This document shows, piece by piece, positions 53,361 through 61,293 of a stretch of 64,000 nucleotides of DNA (its first letter is position 1; each line of letters begins with the position of its first letter). The notes under the pieces were generated by a model. That model saw only the letters and a program-made list of their open reading frames with translations. It searched no databases and was not told where the DNA came from. Location of the stretch: positions 3,286,001-3,350,000 of the forward strand of contig NZ_LT630003.1 of assembly GCF_900105615.1 (NCBI RefSeq), given 5' to 3'. A program made the position numbers and the translations under genes. Source of the stretch: Lacrimispora sphenoides JCM 1415 (lineage in GTDB: Bacteria > Bacillota > Clostridia > Lachnospirales > Lachnospiraceae).

Positions 53361-54263
53361 TTAATAAATTCTCTCTTTTACAATGCTTCTAAATTTTTCT
53401 ACATCAATCAATTCCGCATATTTAAAATCCTTCTCAACTTCCACATGCAGGTCATAGGCATTTGTTTTAAATACGATTGCACCTCTTGTATTTTCTCCGG
53501 AAAGTTCCACATTAAAATCATTCTGCCTTAAGCTCACAACCGTCGGATCCAAAAGATATGCTATCAGCAATGCATCATGAAAGGTGACGGGATATCCCGT
53601 CTTTTCCCGGAAGATTTCTGCTCCTCTCCTGTAATATTGCATCCTTTCGTTTCCCGGCGGGCATAACTTCTCCAAAAGCTCTTCTGAGATTCTGCAGTAT
53701 TTTGTGACATCAAGTCCAAACATTGTCAGATGCTCTGCGTAGTCCATAACAATTCTTGCCGCCTCCGGATCACATCGGATGTTCCATTCCGGGGCGCTGC
53801 TTGAGAAAACACCTCCCATGGCTATGATATTTGTCTGCTTCATGATGTCCGGAGCTTCATAAAAAGCCTTTGCAAGATTGGTCATGGCACCCATTTCTAC
53901 AATTGTAAGATCAGGGTTTTCTTTTACCTTCTGAATTATGAATTCCGCTCCGTTCATCTCCTGATATACCGGATACTTCCTCCCTTTTCTCAGAATCTCA
54001 TATTGAATTGGATCTTCTTCAAAATCAGGTCTTTCTATAAGGGGGATACTGTAACCTGCACATACTTCAATTCCTTTTTTTCCATATTGCTCACATAGAT
54101 CCAGTACCATTTCCGCCCTTTTATAGGTGTTGTGATAAACAGTTGTAATTCCGACAATCTCAAATTCCGTTGAATTCAGCGCCATGATCAGCGCAGCGGC
54201 ATCATCTGTATCATCGCCCAGGTCTGTATCAATCAGAATTCTTTTTCCAGTATTATTGGACAT
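53361..54263 (-). CDS. Ribonucleoside hydrolase (IunH family)
   Basis: A 300-residue enzyme that hydrolyses the N-glycosidic bond of nucleosides to a base and ribose. The calcium site and signature DTDLGDDTDDAAALI lies at about residues 12-26, with EMGAMTNLAKAF in the middle and the late HDALLIAYLLDPT carrying the His-Asp that completes the site. It is the first gene of the operon, 17 bases before the BMP lipoprotein gene, so imported nucleosides are cleaved directly. Base specificity cannot be read. Confidence 0.92.
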   Translation of the reverse strand: MSNNTGKRILIDTDLGDDTDDAAALIMALNSTEFEIVGITTVYHNTYKRAEMVLDLCEQYGKKGIEVCAGYSIPLIERPDFEEDPIQYEILRKGRKYPVYQEMNGAEFIIQKVKENPDLTIVEMGAMTNLAKAFYEAPDIMKQTNIIAMGGVFSSSAPEWNIRCDPEAARIVMDYAEHLTMFGLDVTKYCRISEELLEKLCPPGNERMQYYRRGAEIFREKTGYPVTFHDALLIAYLLDPTVVSLRQNDFNVELSGENTRGAIVFKTNAYDLHVEVEKDFKYAELIDVEKFRSIVKERIY

Positions 54264-54303
54264 ACCTCATACTCCTCATTAATTTACAAAAATATTTTTG
54301 TTT

Positions 54304-54349
54304 CGTACTGTACGTGATGATTATATGGTAAATTTGCTATTTCAGTAAA
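54304..54349 (-). promoter_or_regulatory. Probable promoter and palindrome of the nucleoside operon
   Basis: Minus-strand TTTACT (54349-54344), 18 bases, TATAAT (54325-54320). Right after it lies the 11-base palindrome CGTACAGTACG (54314-54304), a possible operator, perhaps for the adjacent Crp-family regulator. Confidence 0.5.
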
Positions 54350-54381
54350 GGTCATATGGCTTTTCCTTTCCGGATTCCAAT

Positions 54382-54431
54382 AAAAAAATTGCCACAAATC
54401 GCTTTTCATTCCAAGCAATTTGCGGCAATTT
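54382..54431 (-). terminator. Terminator after the Crp-family regulator
   Basis: Long imperfect stem around AAATTGCCGCAAAT / ATTTGTGGCAATTT, starting at the stop codon and exiting into TTTTTTTA on the minus strand; it separates the regulator from the nucleoside operon. Confidence 0.75.
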
Positions 54432-55126
54432 TACCGAATCCACAAGTTATCAAATAAGATATCATACTTTTCTTTTGTAATAATTAACTTTTTACGTATT
54501 GAATTTATTTCTTCTCTGTCCTTCAGCTTACGGAGGCTTCTTCCCACAGTCCGGAGGCTGATGCCCACACTATTTGCAATATCCTGGTATTCTGCTTCTA
54601 CAGTTACTGTATCAGTTGTTTCTTTTTTATGTGCATCATAATAATTAACTAAATAGTACCGTACCCGGTCCAATCCATCTAAATAATAAAAGATACCGTC
54701 ATTCCCCGATCGTTTATATAAATCATCTGATACCAATGCCAGGCAGCGTCTTAACATATCGATATGATTCATTACATATGCATAGATAGCCGCAGACTCC
54801 ATTCTGACGGCTTTAACCTCCGTCATACTGATAATAGTTGCAACATATGCATCTTTACGCGCAAAAAGTTCAAGCAAACCGATACTTCCATTATTTTTAT
54901 CTATCTGGAAATAGTTATATTCATTACCATCAGAATAATTTCTCGTTCCTAAAGCAATTCCCTCTTTAATAAAATAGATATATTGGGGAAATTCTCCTTG
55001 GGATACGATAAATTGTTTTGGCGCATAGGTGATCAATTCTCCTCTGCTCTTCATCTCATCTGGCAGTACAGAATAATTGAACTCTATTTCCTTCTCGTAT
55101 TTCTCCCACTCCTTCTTCAAGTCCAT
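54431..55126 (-). CDS. Crp/Fnr-family transcriptional regulator
   Basis: A 231-residue regulator with an N-terminal cyclic-nucleotide-binding-type beta-barrel (FIVSQGEFPQYIYFIKEGIALGTRNY) and a C-terminal winged helix (EYQDIANSVGISLRTVGRSLRKLKDREEI). There are no cysteines placed for an Fe-S cluster, so it is not a classical Fnr. It precedes the nucleoside operon in the same direction and likely controls it; the ligand is unknown. AGAGG precedes the ATG. Confidence 0.85.
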   Translation of the reverse strand: MDLKKEWEKYEKEIEFNYSVLPDEMKSRGELITYAPKQFIVSQGEFPQYIYFIKEGIALGTRNYSDGNEYNYFQIDKNNGSIGLLELFARKDAYVATIISMTEVKAVRMESAAIYAYVMNHIDMLRRCLALVSDDLYKRSGNDGIFYYLDGLDRVRYYLVNYYDAHKKETTDTVTVEAEYQDIANSVGISLRTVGRSLRKLKDREEINSIRKKLIITKEKYDILFDNLWIR

Positions 55127-55257
55127 GAAATTACCTCTGAATTACTCTACATATATTTAGTTAGCAGATGGAGCTTCATATAACCCATTATAACCTCACA
55201 AAAGTTGATGGCTACGTAGGTTTTAACGTATTCCACCCTTATAAGTCTACGTGAATT

Positions 55258-55286
55258 ATTATAGCTGATACGCAAATTGGTGTCAA
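55258..55286 (-). promoter_or_regulatory. Consensus promoter of the Crp-family gene
   Basis: Minus-strand TTGACA (55286-55281), exactly 17 bases, TATAAT (55263-55258). The 120-base untranslated leader contains three related CACGTAG / TACGTT / CTACGTAG strings (around 55212-55252), which may be binding sites for the regulator itself. The rest of the 55127-55436 gap shows nothing else. Confidence 0.75.
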
Positions 55287-55436
55287 CTTTAGGAAATTTT
55301 GATCTTACCCTCTTGTTGTTGAAATGCTTCTTTCTTTTTATCATCTGTAGCTTCGGCACAAACATTCAACGTCACTTCAAAAGGGGGTGTTTTAGACCTT
55401 TCCGAATTCACCTAGATATTTTGGAATTTATTTTTA

Positions 55437-55619
55437 TTATTTTTGTCGAAAAATTTGAGCTGTTAAAATTAAACTAGTTACATTAAATGATAAAGTAAAC
55501 AGACACACTGTAGTATTATAGTTAATTGAAAATGGTGTCAACATCATAAGGCTTGTTGCAATATAACTGATAGGCACTGAAAATAATGATAGAAGTACAT
55601 GCGGTAAATATTTTTTCAT
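55437..55619 (-). CDS. Small membrane protein (60 residues), unknown
   Basis: A 60-residue protein starting MKKYLPHVLLSLFSVPI with two strongly hydrophobic stretches (about 7-30 and 38-56), so it should be a two-helix membrane protein. Its ATG lies one base beyond the stop of the preceding small exported-protein gene, with AGAGG inside that gene, so the two are translationally linked. I do not recognise the family. The size and pairing with a small exported protein would suit an immunity or export partner, which is speculation. The surrounding DNA is unusually AT-rich. Confidence 0.55.
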   Translation of the reverse strand: MKKYLPHVLLSLFSVPISYIATSLMMLTPFSINYNTTVCLFTLSFNVTSLILTAQIFRQK

Positions 55620-55620
55620 T

Positions 55621-56001
55621 TTACCAACCTCTAACGCCGCCCGAAGCATAATATTCTACATACTTCGTAACATCGTAATTATGATAGTTTCCACTAATTT
55701 CTTTAATTGAAACAATAAAGGAAGTGTTTACAGCAACAGTGCGATTGCTGTCCAAGTATTCGTACTGCCAATGTACATTATTGACACCAGTATAGTTAAC
55801 ATGTGGAGTAACTAAGAAATCATGCACTTTCGAAAAACGTAGCGCCTCAAACTCTTCTTGAGAATCTACTTCCAATACTATTCCTTCTGGCTCAGCAGTG
55901 ATTGAATGTGTTTCAAAATTTGGCATCTCTTTGGCAAAAGCTACGTTAAATAGAGAAAAAGATAATATGACAGATAAAAATACTGCACTAATTTTATACA
56001 T
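55621..56001 (-). CDS. Small exported protein of unknown function
   Basis: A 126-residue protein. Residues 1-23 are a textbook signal peptide (MYKISAVFLSVILSFSLF) cleaved after AFA. The mature part of about 103 residues has no cysteine, is rich in aromatic residues and ends YVEYYASGGVRGW. No domain recognised. AAAGGAG precedes the ATG. It forms a two-gene unit with the 60-residue membrane protein. The composition (small, secreted, Gly/aromatic tail) allows a bacteriocin-like or surface-peptide role but does not prove it. Confidence 0.6.
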   Translation of the reverse strand: MYKISAVFLSVILSFSLFNVAFAKEMPNFETHSITAEPEGIVLEVDSQEEFEALRFSKVHDFLVTPHVNYTGVNNVHWQYEYLDSNRTVAVNTSFIVSIKEISGNYHNYDVTKYVEYYASGGVRGW

Positions 56002-56026
56002 TAATTCTCCTTTCCAACATCGTTAT

Positions 56027-56107
56027 TTATTCTATACGTAAACTTGAAAGTTTTTCAAGTTCTCTTTTCATAGAACCTATTTTAGCTACTAATTCATTGT
56101 AAGAATC
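56027..56107 (-). pseudogene. Possible 3' remnant of a coding sequence
   Basis: Just upstream of the small exported protein, one minus-strand frame reads a plausible amphipathic helix (ELVAKIGSMKRELEKLSSLR) to a TAA 26 bases before the next ATG, but a stop lies directly before it and there is no good start. It looks like the coiled-coil tail of a lost upstream gene. Could be chance. Confidence 0.25.
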
Positions 56108-56300
56108 CTATCTTATAAATCTAAATAGTGACATCTTTGGATTTTTACAGTGCCCCAAATAGTCCAATGGAATCACCTCTTTCTACTAAAACAGTTAATA
56201 ATATATAATTGCCCTATTTCTTCGAACATAAAATTCACTATCCCAAAAGACAATCATACTCCATCAACAAAACCAGCTTTTATTGTTTAATCAAATAAAA

Positions 56301-56381
56301 AAGCGACCATTGGTGTATTGGAAAATTAGCACTTGTAATAAGACCACAAGCACATATCCAATCAACTACCAACGACCGCTT
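56301..56381. repeat. 81-base imperfect inverted repeat
   Basis: Arms AAGCGACCATTGGTGTATTGGA (56301-56322) and its near-complement (56357-56381) enclose a smaller CTTGT / ACAAG stem. It would fold as one long hairpin. There is no flanking duplication and no adjacent gene end. It lies in a 595-base gap (56002-56596) with no gene; the gap otherwise holds an ACTTGAAA / TTTCAAGT repeat (56042-56060) and AT-rich DNA. A MITE-like remnant or structured RNA are both possible. Confidence 0.55.
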
Positions 56382-56649
56382 ACTGCTATCGAATTTCATT
56401 GATGTTAAAATTAATCACAGTTTAAATGATAAACAAGGATAATTAATATTCATTATTCTATGCATAACGTTAATAATAACGCTCCTTAATTATCATTCTT
56501 TACTTGACACTTATATTATACCAAAATATTTCCCCAATAAATGTTTTTGTAATTGACGTTGCATTTTTCTGCCTAAGCGTTGATTATTTTTATTTATTAA
56601 AATTCCGACTCTAATACTACAATTTCCGTCATTTTATAACTGATCTTTA

Positions 56650-56890
56650 TTACCACAATGGCGGCGGCACGTTTTTCCGGATTGCCGGACTTAAAAATAC
56701 CAGAACCCACAAACACACCTTCCGCTCCCAACTGCATCATCAGTGCGGCATCAGCAGGAGCCGCCACGCCTCCGGCGGCAAAGTTCACAACAGGAAGTTT
56801 GCCGTTTTGTGCCACCCATTTCACCAGATCCAATGGGGAAGCCAGTTGCTTAGCGGCTTCAAATAATTCTTCCGACGGAGAAAGCACTTC
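56650..56890 (-). pseudogene. Decayed pdxS fragment (PLP synthase subunit)
   Basis: The minus-strand frame reads [20 protein letters not shown], then [40 protein letters not shown] and PEKRAAAIV. This is the highly conserved C-terminal part of PdxS, which makes pyridoxal phosphate from ribose-5-phosphate, glyceraldehyde-3-phosphate and glutamine-derived ammonia. Only about 80 of some 290 residues remain: the first 190 or so are missing and the end is replaced by unrelated codons. It is joined, in another frame, to the 3' end of the RpiR gene. A non-functional deletion remnant. Confidence 0.85.
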
Positions 56891-57680
56891 GCTTTCGTCT
56901 ATGGGCAGATTCATATCCCATCCTATCCGACAATGCCACAACCAGCCCATCTACTACAGCAATGGGGGCAGACATGGAATGGTATTCCTTTTCCTCACCC
57001 TGGTAAACATACAGCTGTATATCAGCTTTTTGCTTATCCGGTACATATAGCCTGCTGGTAAAAGCCAGCGTATGGTATGCAGCTATTTTCTGATACTTAA
57101 GAATCATATTCCCCTCCCGGGAAACTCTGGAAATATTAAACATGATGACAAGGTCTCCTGCTCCTGCCTGTGCCAAACCCTCAAGCACCTCTGCGCCACC
57201 GGATGGGAGAAGCACCACAGAAAGCCCAAGGCGGCGCAGGCGGAAAAACAAAAGCTGTCCCAGAGAGAATGAGGCATTTTTAGCATAAATAAAGATGCAC
57301 TTTGCCTCCTGAATCGACCTAATAGCACACTCAAACTCCGATGGATCCAGCTGCTCCAGGGTCTTTTGTAAGCAATGCAGCTGCCTTAAGAGCCAATTTT
57401 GCAGTGTAAATTCCGTCTCCTGCAAAAGCGGTGCAGCTATTTTTTGTACCGGCCTATGTTCCGTACTCTGCTGTATTACTACATGCTTAAGCTCCTTAAA
57501 ATCCTTACAGCCCACATGACGTGCAAAACGGGAAACCGTTGCATCCGACAGTCCTAAAGAGGCTGACAGCTGCCCGATGGTCATAAACAAAAATACGTCG
57601 GTATGGCTGCTGATATATTCTATAATTTTTTGGTCTGCACTGGTCAGTTCTTCCGGCAAAACTGGAAAATGCAGCTGCAT
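56859..57680 (-). CDS. RpiR/MurR-family transcriptional regulator with scrambled C-terminus
   Basis: A 273-residue regulator with an N-terminal RpiR helix-turn-helix ([32 protein letters not shown]) and a SIS sugar-phosphate-binding domain ([51 protein letters not shown]). After the last of these the normal short tail is replaced by frame-shifted codons of a pdxS fragment ([18 protein letters not shown]), so the gene was cut by a deletion close to its end. The SIS core is complete, so it may still work. AAAGGAGG precedes the ATG. Target unknown; the divergent gene is reduced to a stub. Confidence 0.82.
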   Translation of the reverse strand: MQLHFPVLPEELTSADQKIIEYISSHTDVFLFMTIGQLSASLGLSDATVSRFARHVGCKDFKELKHVVIQQSTEHRPVQKIAAPLLQETEFTLQNWLLRQLHCLQKTLEQLDPSEFECAIRSIQEAKCIFIYAKNASFSLGQLLFFRLRRLGLSVVLLPSGGAEVLEGLAQAGAGDLVIMFNISRVSREGNMILKYQKIAAYHTLAFTSRLYVPDKQKADIQLYVYQGEEKEYHSMSAPIAVVDGLVVALSDRMGYESAHRRKRSAFSVGRII

Positions 57681-57826
57681 AAAGCCACCTCCTTTGCACT
57701 GCAGTCTTCTTAATCATGCAGCCTTATTGTTTTACTTCCAGTATAAATGCACTATGTAAATTTATCTATCAAACTGCAGTAAAATGAAAGTAAACTTTCT
57801 CAAAACGCCAATATGAAGGACAATTC

Positions 57827-57841
57827 ATGTAAACGTTAATA
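57827..57841. promoter_or_regulatory. Imperfect cre-like / inverted repeat site
   Basis: ATGTAAACGTTAATA within CATGTA-N8-TACATG (57826-57845); one mismatch to the cre pattern. It lies in the 553-base gap 57681-58233, between the RpiR gene and the short plus-strand frame, and suits a former sugar operon. Confidence 0.35.
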
Positions 57842-57915
57842 CATGTCTGCTTCTTATTGTTTAAGTGGCTATGTGGGATACGAAAAGAAAGAAGAATGGA
57901 GAAAGGGGACTAGAT

Positions 57916-57975
57916 ATGATAGAAGATATAAATGAAGGAAGGGGCAGTTATTCCCCGTTATGGAATATGAAATAA
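57916..57975 (+). pseudogene. Nineteen-residue truncated reading frame
   Basis: ATG with AAAGGGG eight bases upstream opens a frame MIEDINEGRGSYSPLWNMK that stops after 19 codons. It is divergent from the RpiR gene, where the regulated gene would be expected, and a plus-strand terminator follows 158 bases on. It may be the beginning of a deleted gene, or a small peptide. Confidence 0.35.
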
Positions 57976-58132
57976 ACTTTGTCAAATACGCCATAAAAGC
58001 TGTTATGTGCTATCCGAAACCAAAATGGTTTGATGAGAAATTTTGAGTTAATTAAATTGGGGGTTAATACGGGAGTATAAATATTTTCTGCACTTACAAT
58101 ATCGTGCGAAAAAAACATGTAGATATAGCTTT

Positions 58133-58182
58133 GCCAGGCTACAGTTTTTATTATATACCACCACTGTAGCCCAGCTTTTTTT
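58133..58182 (+). terminator. Orphan plus-strand terminator
   Basis: Stem GGCTACAGT / ACTGTAGCC (extending to GC...GC with two mismatches), then seven T on the plus strand only. No intact plus-strand gene ends here; the nearest genes are on the minus strand. Confidence 0.7.
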
Positions 58183-58233
58183 AGAAATAATTGGTTGAGA
58201 TGAACGTGTAAATTTCCTTTGCCGCAATCCCTT

Positions 58234-59013
58234 TTATTCAGCAATCACCAATTCAATACCACTATCTTCTATGCTTTCTTTATATGCCTTACTGATCGCC
58301 CCATCCGTAATGATCACATCAATCTGATTGCTTTCCGCAAAGGTCACAAACGAATTCCGGCCGATTTTATCACTGCTTCCCAGGATGAAAACCTTATCCG
58401 ATATAGATACAAGCAGCTTTTTCATCTCCGCCTGTCCTACATCCGGGGTTGTCGCTCCCTTTGCCAGAGTAAAACTGTTTGTACCCATAATTGCCTTATC
58501 CACAACCAGATCCTGAAACGGTGCGGTACCAAAGCTGCCTATGGTACAATTATAATGCTTGCGGATGACACCTCCGATGAAGTAAACCGTAACATCCTCA
58601 AACTGGTCAAGCAGAGCGGCAATGCTTAAGTCGTTGGTCACGACGCGAAGATCCTTTTTCGTACCCAGATGCTTGGCAAATGCATAACAGGTACTGCCCG
58701 TATCCACCGCAATCGTATCCCCGTCGTCAATGAACGTTACCGCCGCCCTGGCTATCGCCTCCTTGCATTCGGTGGCTTCTCCCCGCTTTTGCGGTTCTAT
58801 CTCAAATGCCGACTTGGATATCCGCATTGCCCCGCCATGGGTCCTGAGCAGAAGCTTTTCGTTCTCCAGATCTCTTAAGTCGCTTCGGATTGTTGCACCT
58901 GATACATTGAACAGTTCACTTAAATAGGCTACCGTCACCTTCTCGGTCTCCTGCAGTAAATTCAAAATCATCTGCTTTCGTTCTTCCATAAATACGGTTT
59001 CTTTTTCATTCAT
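58234..59013 (-). CDS. DeoR-family transcriptional regulator
   Basis: A 259-residue repressor of the DeoR/GlpR family: N-terminal winged helix (MEERKQMILNLLQETEKVTVAYLSELFNVSGATIRSDLRDLE in outline; recognition helix SGATIRSDL) and C-terminal phospho-sugar sensor (IAVDTGSTCYAFAKHL, VVTNDLSIAALL, IGGVIRKHYNCTIG). Such proteins sense a phosphorylated sugar intermediate. It follows the zinc dehydrogenase gene by 121 bases in the same direction and most likely controls the PTS operon. Start at 59013 after AGGGGTG; an internal ATG at 58989 is possible. Confidence 0.9.
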   Translation of the reverse strand: MNEKETVFMEERKQMILNLLQETEKVTVAYLSELFNVSGATIRSDLRDLENEKLLLRTHGGAMRISKSAFEIEPQKRGEATECKEAIARAAVTFIDDGDTIAVDTGSTCYAFAKHLGTKKDLRVVTNDLSIAALLDQFEDVTVYFIGGVIRKHYNCTIGSFGTAPFQDLVVDKAIMGTNSFTLAKGATTPDVGQAEMKKLLVSISDKVFILGSSDKIGRNSFVTFAESNQIDVIITDGAISKAYKESIEDSGIELVIAE

Positions 59014-59134
59014 TTGGCTTCACCCCTGTTTTTACTATATCTAATATACTATAAATAACCGAAAAAATAAAGTAAGGAGAAGGCCAATTGTCAATCGGAT
59101 ATCCCCAATCCGCTTCGCTTCTTGCTTGATGAGG

Positions 59135-60175
59135 TTAAAATCGGATCACATGCTTGAGCCCGCTGGATTTTACCGCTTCAGTAAATGCCTTCTGATAGTC
59201 CCCGATCTCATAGACATGGGTAACCAGTTGCTTTAAGTCGATGACACCGTCTGCCGCAAAATCCAGGACTTTGCGGTACTGGCTTAAGCTGGCTCTGGTG
59301 CTTCCATGGATACTGATCTGCTTATAGTGGATCAAGTTTGAATTGATTGAAACCATCTCCCGGTCTTTTGGCAGGCCTCCAAAGAATAAAACTCTGCCGA
59401 ATAAGCCAGCCAGTTCGATGGCCATGGACTGCATTTCTCCAGACGGGCAGGCAACAATAATCACGTCCGCCCCCCGGTTTTTCGTGAGATGCATCACCGT
59501 CTCACGCAGGGAATCTGCCTCTATGGTATGCATATACGGATACAGTGACTTGCAGTAAGCCAGGCGTTCTGCGGACAGGTCATTCATCATGACCAGCCCT
59601 GCTCCCTGCATCTTTGCCAGCATTCCATGCATCAGACCGATCGGCCCTGCTCCGATAACCAGCACTTTATCCCCTGGTTGAATTCCTGCCTGCTCCTGTC
59701 CGTTATACACACAGGAAAGCGGTTCTGCCACAGCCGCTTCGTCAAAGCCCATGTGGTCCTCCAGTATTTTTATATTTCCCTGGATAACCGCAGCTTTCGG
59801 AATCCTGACATATTCGGCAAATCCCCCGTCTAAGTTGATTCCAAGCGCCTGATAATCCGCGCACAGATGGGTATTGCCGGACACACAGCTGTCACAGGTT
59901 CCGCAGCCCATATTAGGGGCTACGGCAACCCTCATGCCGGGACGATAGCCCCGTACATGCTTACCGACTTGTTCAATGATCCCGCTGATCTCATGTCCGA
60001 TGATCAGCGGATGATCCTTATCGATTCCTGATGCACCGTTTTTGTACATCCGGATATCGGTTCCGCAAAGCGCTGCACTCTTTGTCTTTATCAGAACTTC
60101 ATCCCCGGATATTTCAGGTACTTTTACGTCCTCCAGACGCAGATCCTCTTTTCCATATAATCTTATCGCTTTCAT
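59135..60175 (-). CDS. Zinc-dependent medium-chain alcohol/polyol dehydrogenase
   Basis: A 346-residue NAD(P)-dependent dehydrogenase of the sorbitol/threonine dehydrogenase-like group. Catalytic zinc ligands are in AALCGTDIRM and IIGHEISG; the structural zinc Cys4 cluster is CGTCDSCVSGNTHLC; the Rossmann motif is VLVIGAGPIGLMHG. It would oxidise a secondary alcohol of a polyol or sugar phosphate. Located after the Gfo/Idh/MocA gene (75 bases) in the PTS operon. Substrate unknown. Confidence 0.9.
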   Translation of the reverse strand: MKAIRLYGKEDLRLEDVKVPEISGDEVLIKTKSAALCGTDIRMYKNGASGIDKDHPLIIGHEISGIIEQVGKHVRGYRPGMRVAVAPNMGCGTCDSCVSGNTHLCADYQALGINLDGGFAEYVRIPKAAVIQGNIKILEDHMGFDEAAVAEPLSCVYNGQEQAGIQPGDKVLVIGAGPIGLMHGMLAKMQGAGLVMMNDLSAERLAYCKSLYPYMHTIEADSLRETVMHLTKNRGADVIIVACPSGEMQSMAIELAGLFGRVLFFGGLPKDREMVSINSNLIHYKQISIHGSTRASLSQYRKVLDFAADGVIDLKQLVTHVYEIGDYQKAFTEAVKSSGLKHVIRF

Positions 60176-60250
60176 AAATACTCCCTTATATTTCTACACT
60201 CTCTGCTTCTGCAGTACGTTCCCTGGGGTACAATTCCTGCAGCATGCACC

Positions 60251-61267
60251 TTACAGTTTCACAATCTCTCCGGTGACAATGGATTCATTTCCGGCATTGA
60301 CCACCTTTACAGCCATCAAGCCGTCCTTTCCTGTCACTTCCGGTTCCCGGTCATTTAAAATCGCCTGGATAAAGCTGATGTCTTCATTGATATAAGCCTC
60401 CCGGAACAGGTGGGTCCAGCTGTTCACAACATCCATTCTGCCAACCTTATTTTTGGTATATATGACTGTGGTCTTATCCTTTAGCTCCCCTAATGTAATC
60501 AGTCCTCTGGTTCCCAGTATTTCCACGCGCGCATCGTACCCATAGCCCACTCCCTGGGCGCCGTCAATGCTTCCCAGAATGCCATTGTCAAACTTTGCAT
60601 TCAGTATGACGTTATCATAGAAATCAGGGAACTCCTCTTTCGCCTCCATGCACCGGTAATTTCCCGCCACAGCGTATACGGTTTGAAATTCTCCCTTTGT
60701 AAACCAGCGGAGCGTGTCGATGTCATGGCTGTTTACTTCTGCGAGGGGGCCATTGCTCTTTTTAATATCATACATCCATGGCTTGGGTATGCTGGGGCCC
60801 CTTGTGAGAGATTTAACAAGCACCACATCACCGATCTCCCCTTCCTCCACAAGCTTCTTCCCGTAGACGAAGCTGTCATCAAATCTCCGCATGAACCCGA
60901 TTTGAAGCTTGACGCCGTTTGCCTTTGCGGCACCGATCATCTCCTCGCACTCTTTCTCATTCATTGCCATTGGCTTTTCGCAGAGAATGTGTTTCTTGGC
61001 ATTTGCGGCCGCGATCACAATCTCACGGTGAAACACCGTGGGCGTGACAACGACTACGGCATCGATCTCTTCATTTTTCAGTGCTTCCTTATAATCTGTG
61101 TAATACAGTGAAATCTCCAGCTCCTTCACCGCCGCCTGACACGCAGCTTCCGAAGGATCACAGACTGCCGCCATTTTCGCATACGGTACACGGGATACGA
61201 AATTTCTTGCATGAATCATTCCTGCACGCCCTGCGCCTATTAAACAGATATTTATTATGTCTCTCAT
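60251..61267 (-). CDS. Gfo/Idh/MocA-family oxidoreductase
   Basis: A 338-residue NAD(P)-dependent sugar dehydrogenase. The Rossmann motif is ICLIGAGRAGMIHARNF, the conserved Lys-Pro is in ILCEKPMAMNEKECEEM, and the catalytic region is EVNSHDIDTLRWF, which resembles inositol 2-dehydrogenase (IolG) and relatives. No iol genes are nearby, so an inositol role is not supported. It starts 26 bases after the IIBC gene, with GGGGAAATAAGG before the ATG. Confidence 0.9.
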   Translation of the reverse strand: MRDIINICLIGAGRAGMIHARNFVSRVPYAKMAAVCDPSEAACQAAVKELEISLYYTDYKEALKNEEIDAVVVVTPTVFHREIVIAAANAKKHILCEKPMAMNEKECEEMIGAAKANGVKLQIGFMRRFDDSFVYGKKLVEEGEIGDVVLVKSLTRGPSIPKPWMYDIKKSNGPLAEVNSHDIDTLRWFTKGEFQTVYAVAGNYRCMEAKEEFPDFYDNVILNAKFDNGILGSIDGAQGVGYGYDARVEILGTRGLITLGELKDKTTVIYTKNKVGRMDVVNSWTHLFREAYINEDISFIQAILNDREPEVTGKDGLMAVKVVNAGNESIVTGEIVKL

Positions 61268-61293
61268 CCTTATTTCCCCTCACCGCTGTTCAA

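Noticed and set aside
55147..55477. Open frames on both strands in the AT-rich gap upstream of the Crp-family gene
   Set aside because: They overlap a consensus promoter and each other and show no start signal or recognisable product.
56301..56381. Integron attC site
   Set aside because: The arms lack the expected GTTRRRY/RYYYAAC core sites and there is no integrase or cassette structure.
57948..58244. 98-codon minus-strand frame
   Set aside because: No ribosome site, composition unlike a protein, and it overlaps a hairpin terminator and the DeoR gene end.
60251..61267. Inositol catabolism locus (iolG)
   Set aside because: No other iol genes are present and the neighbours are PTS and deoC genes.
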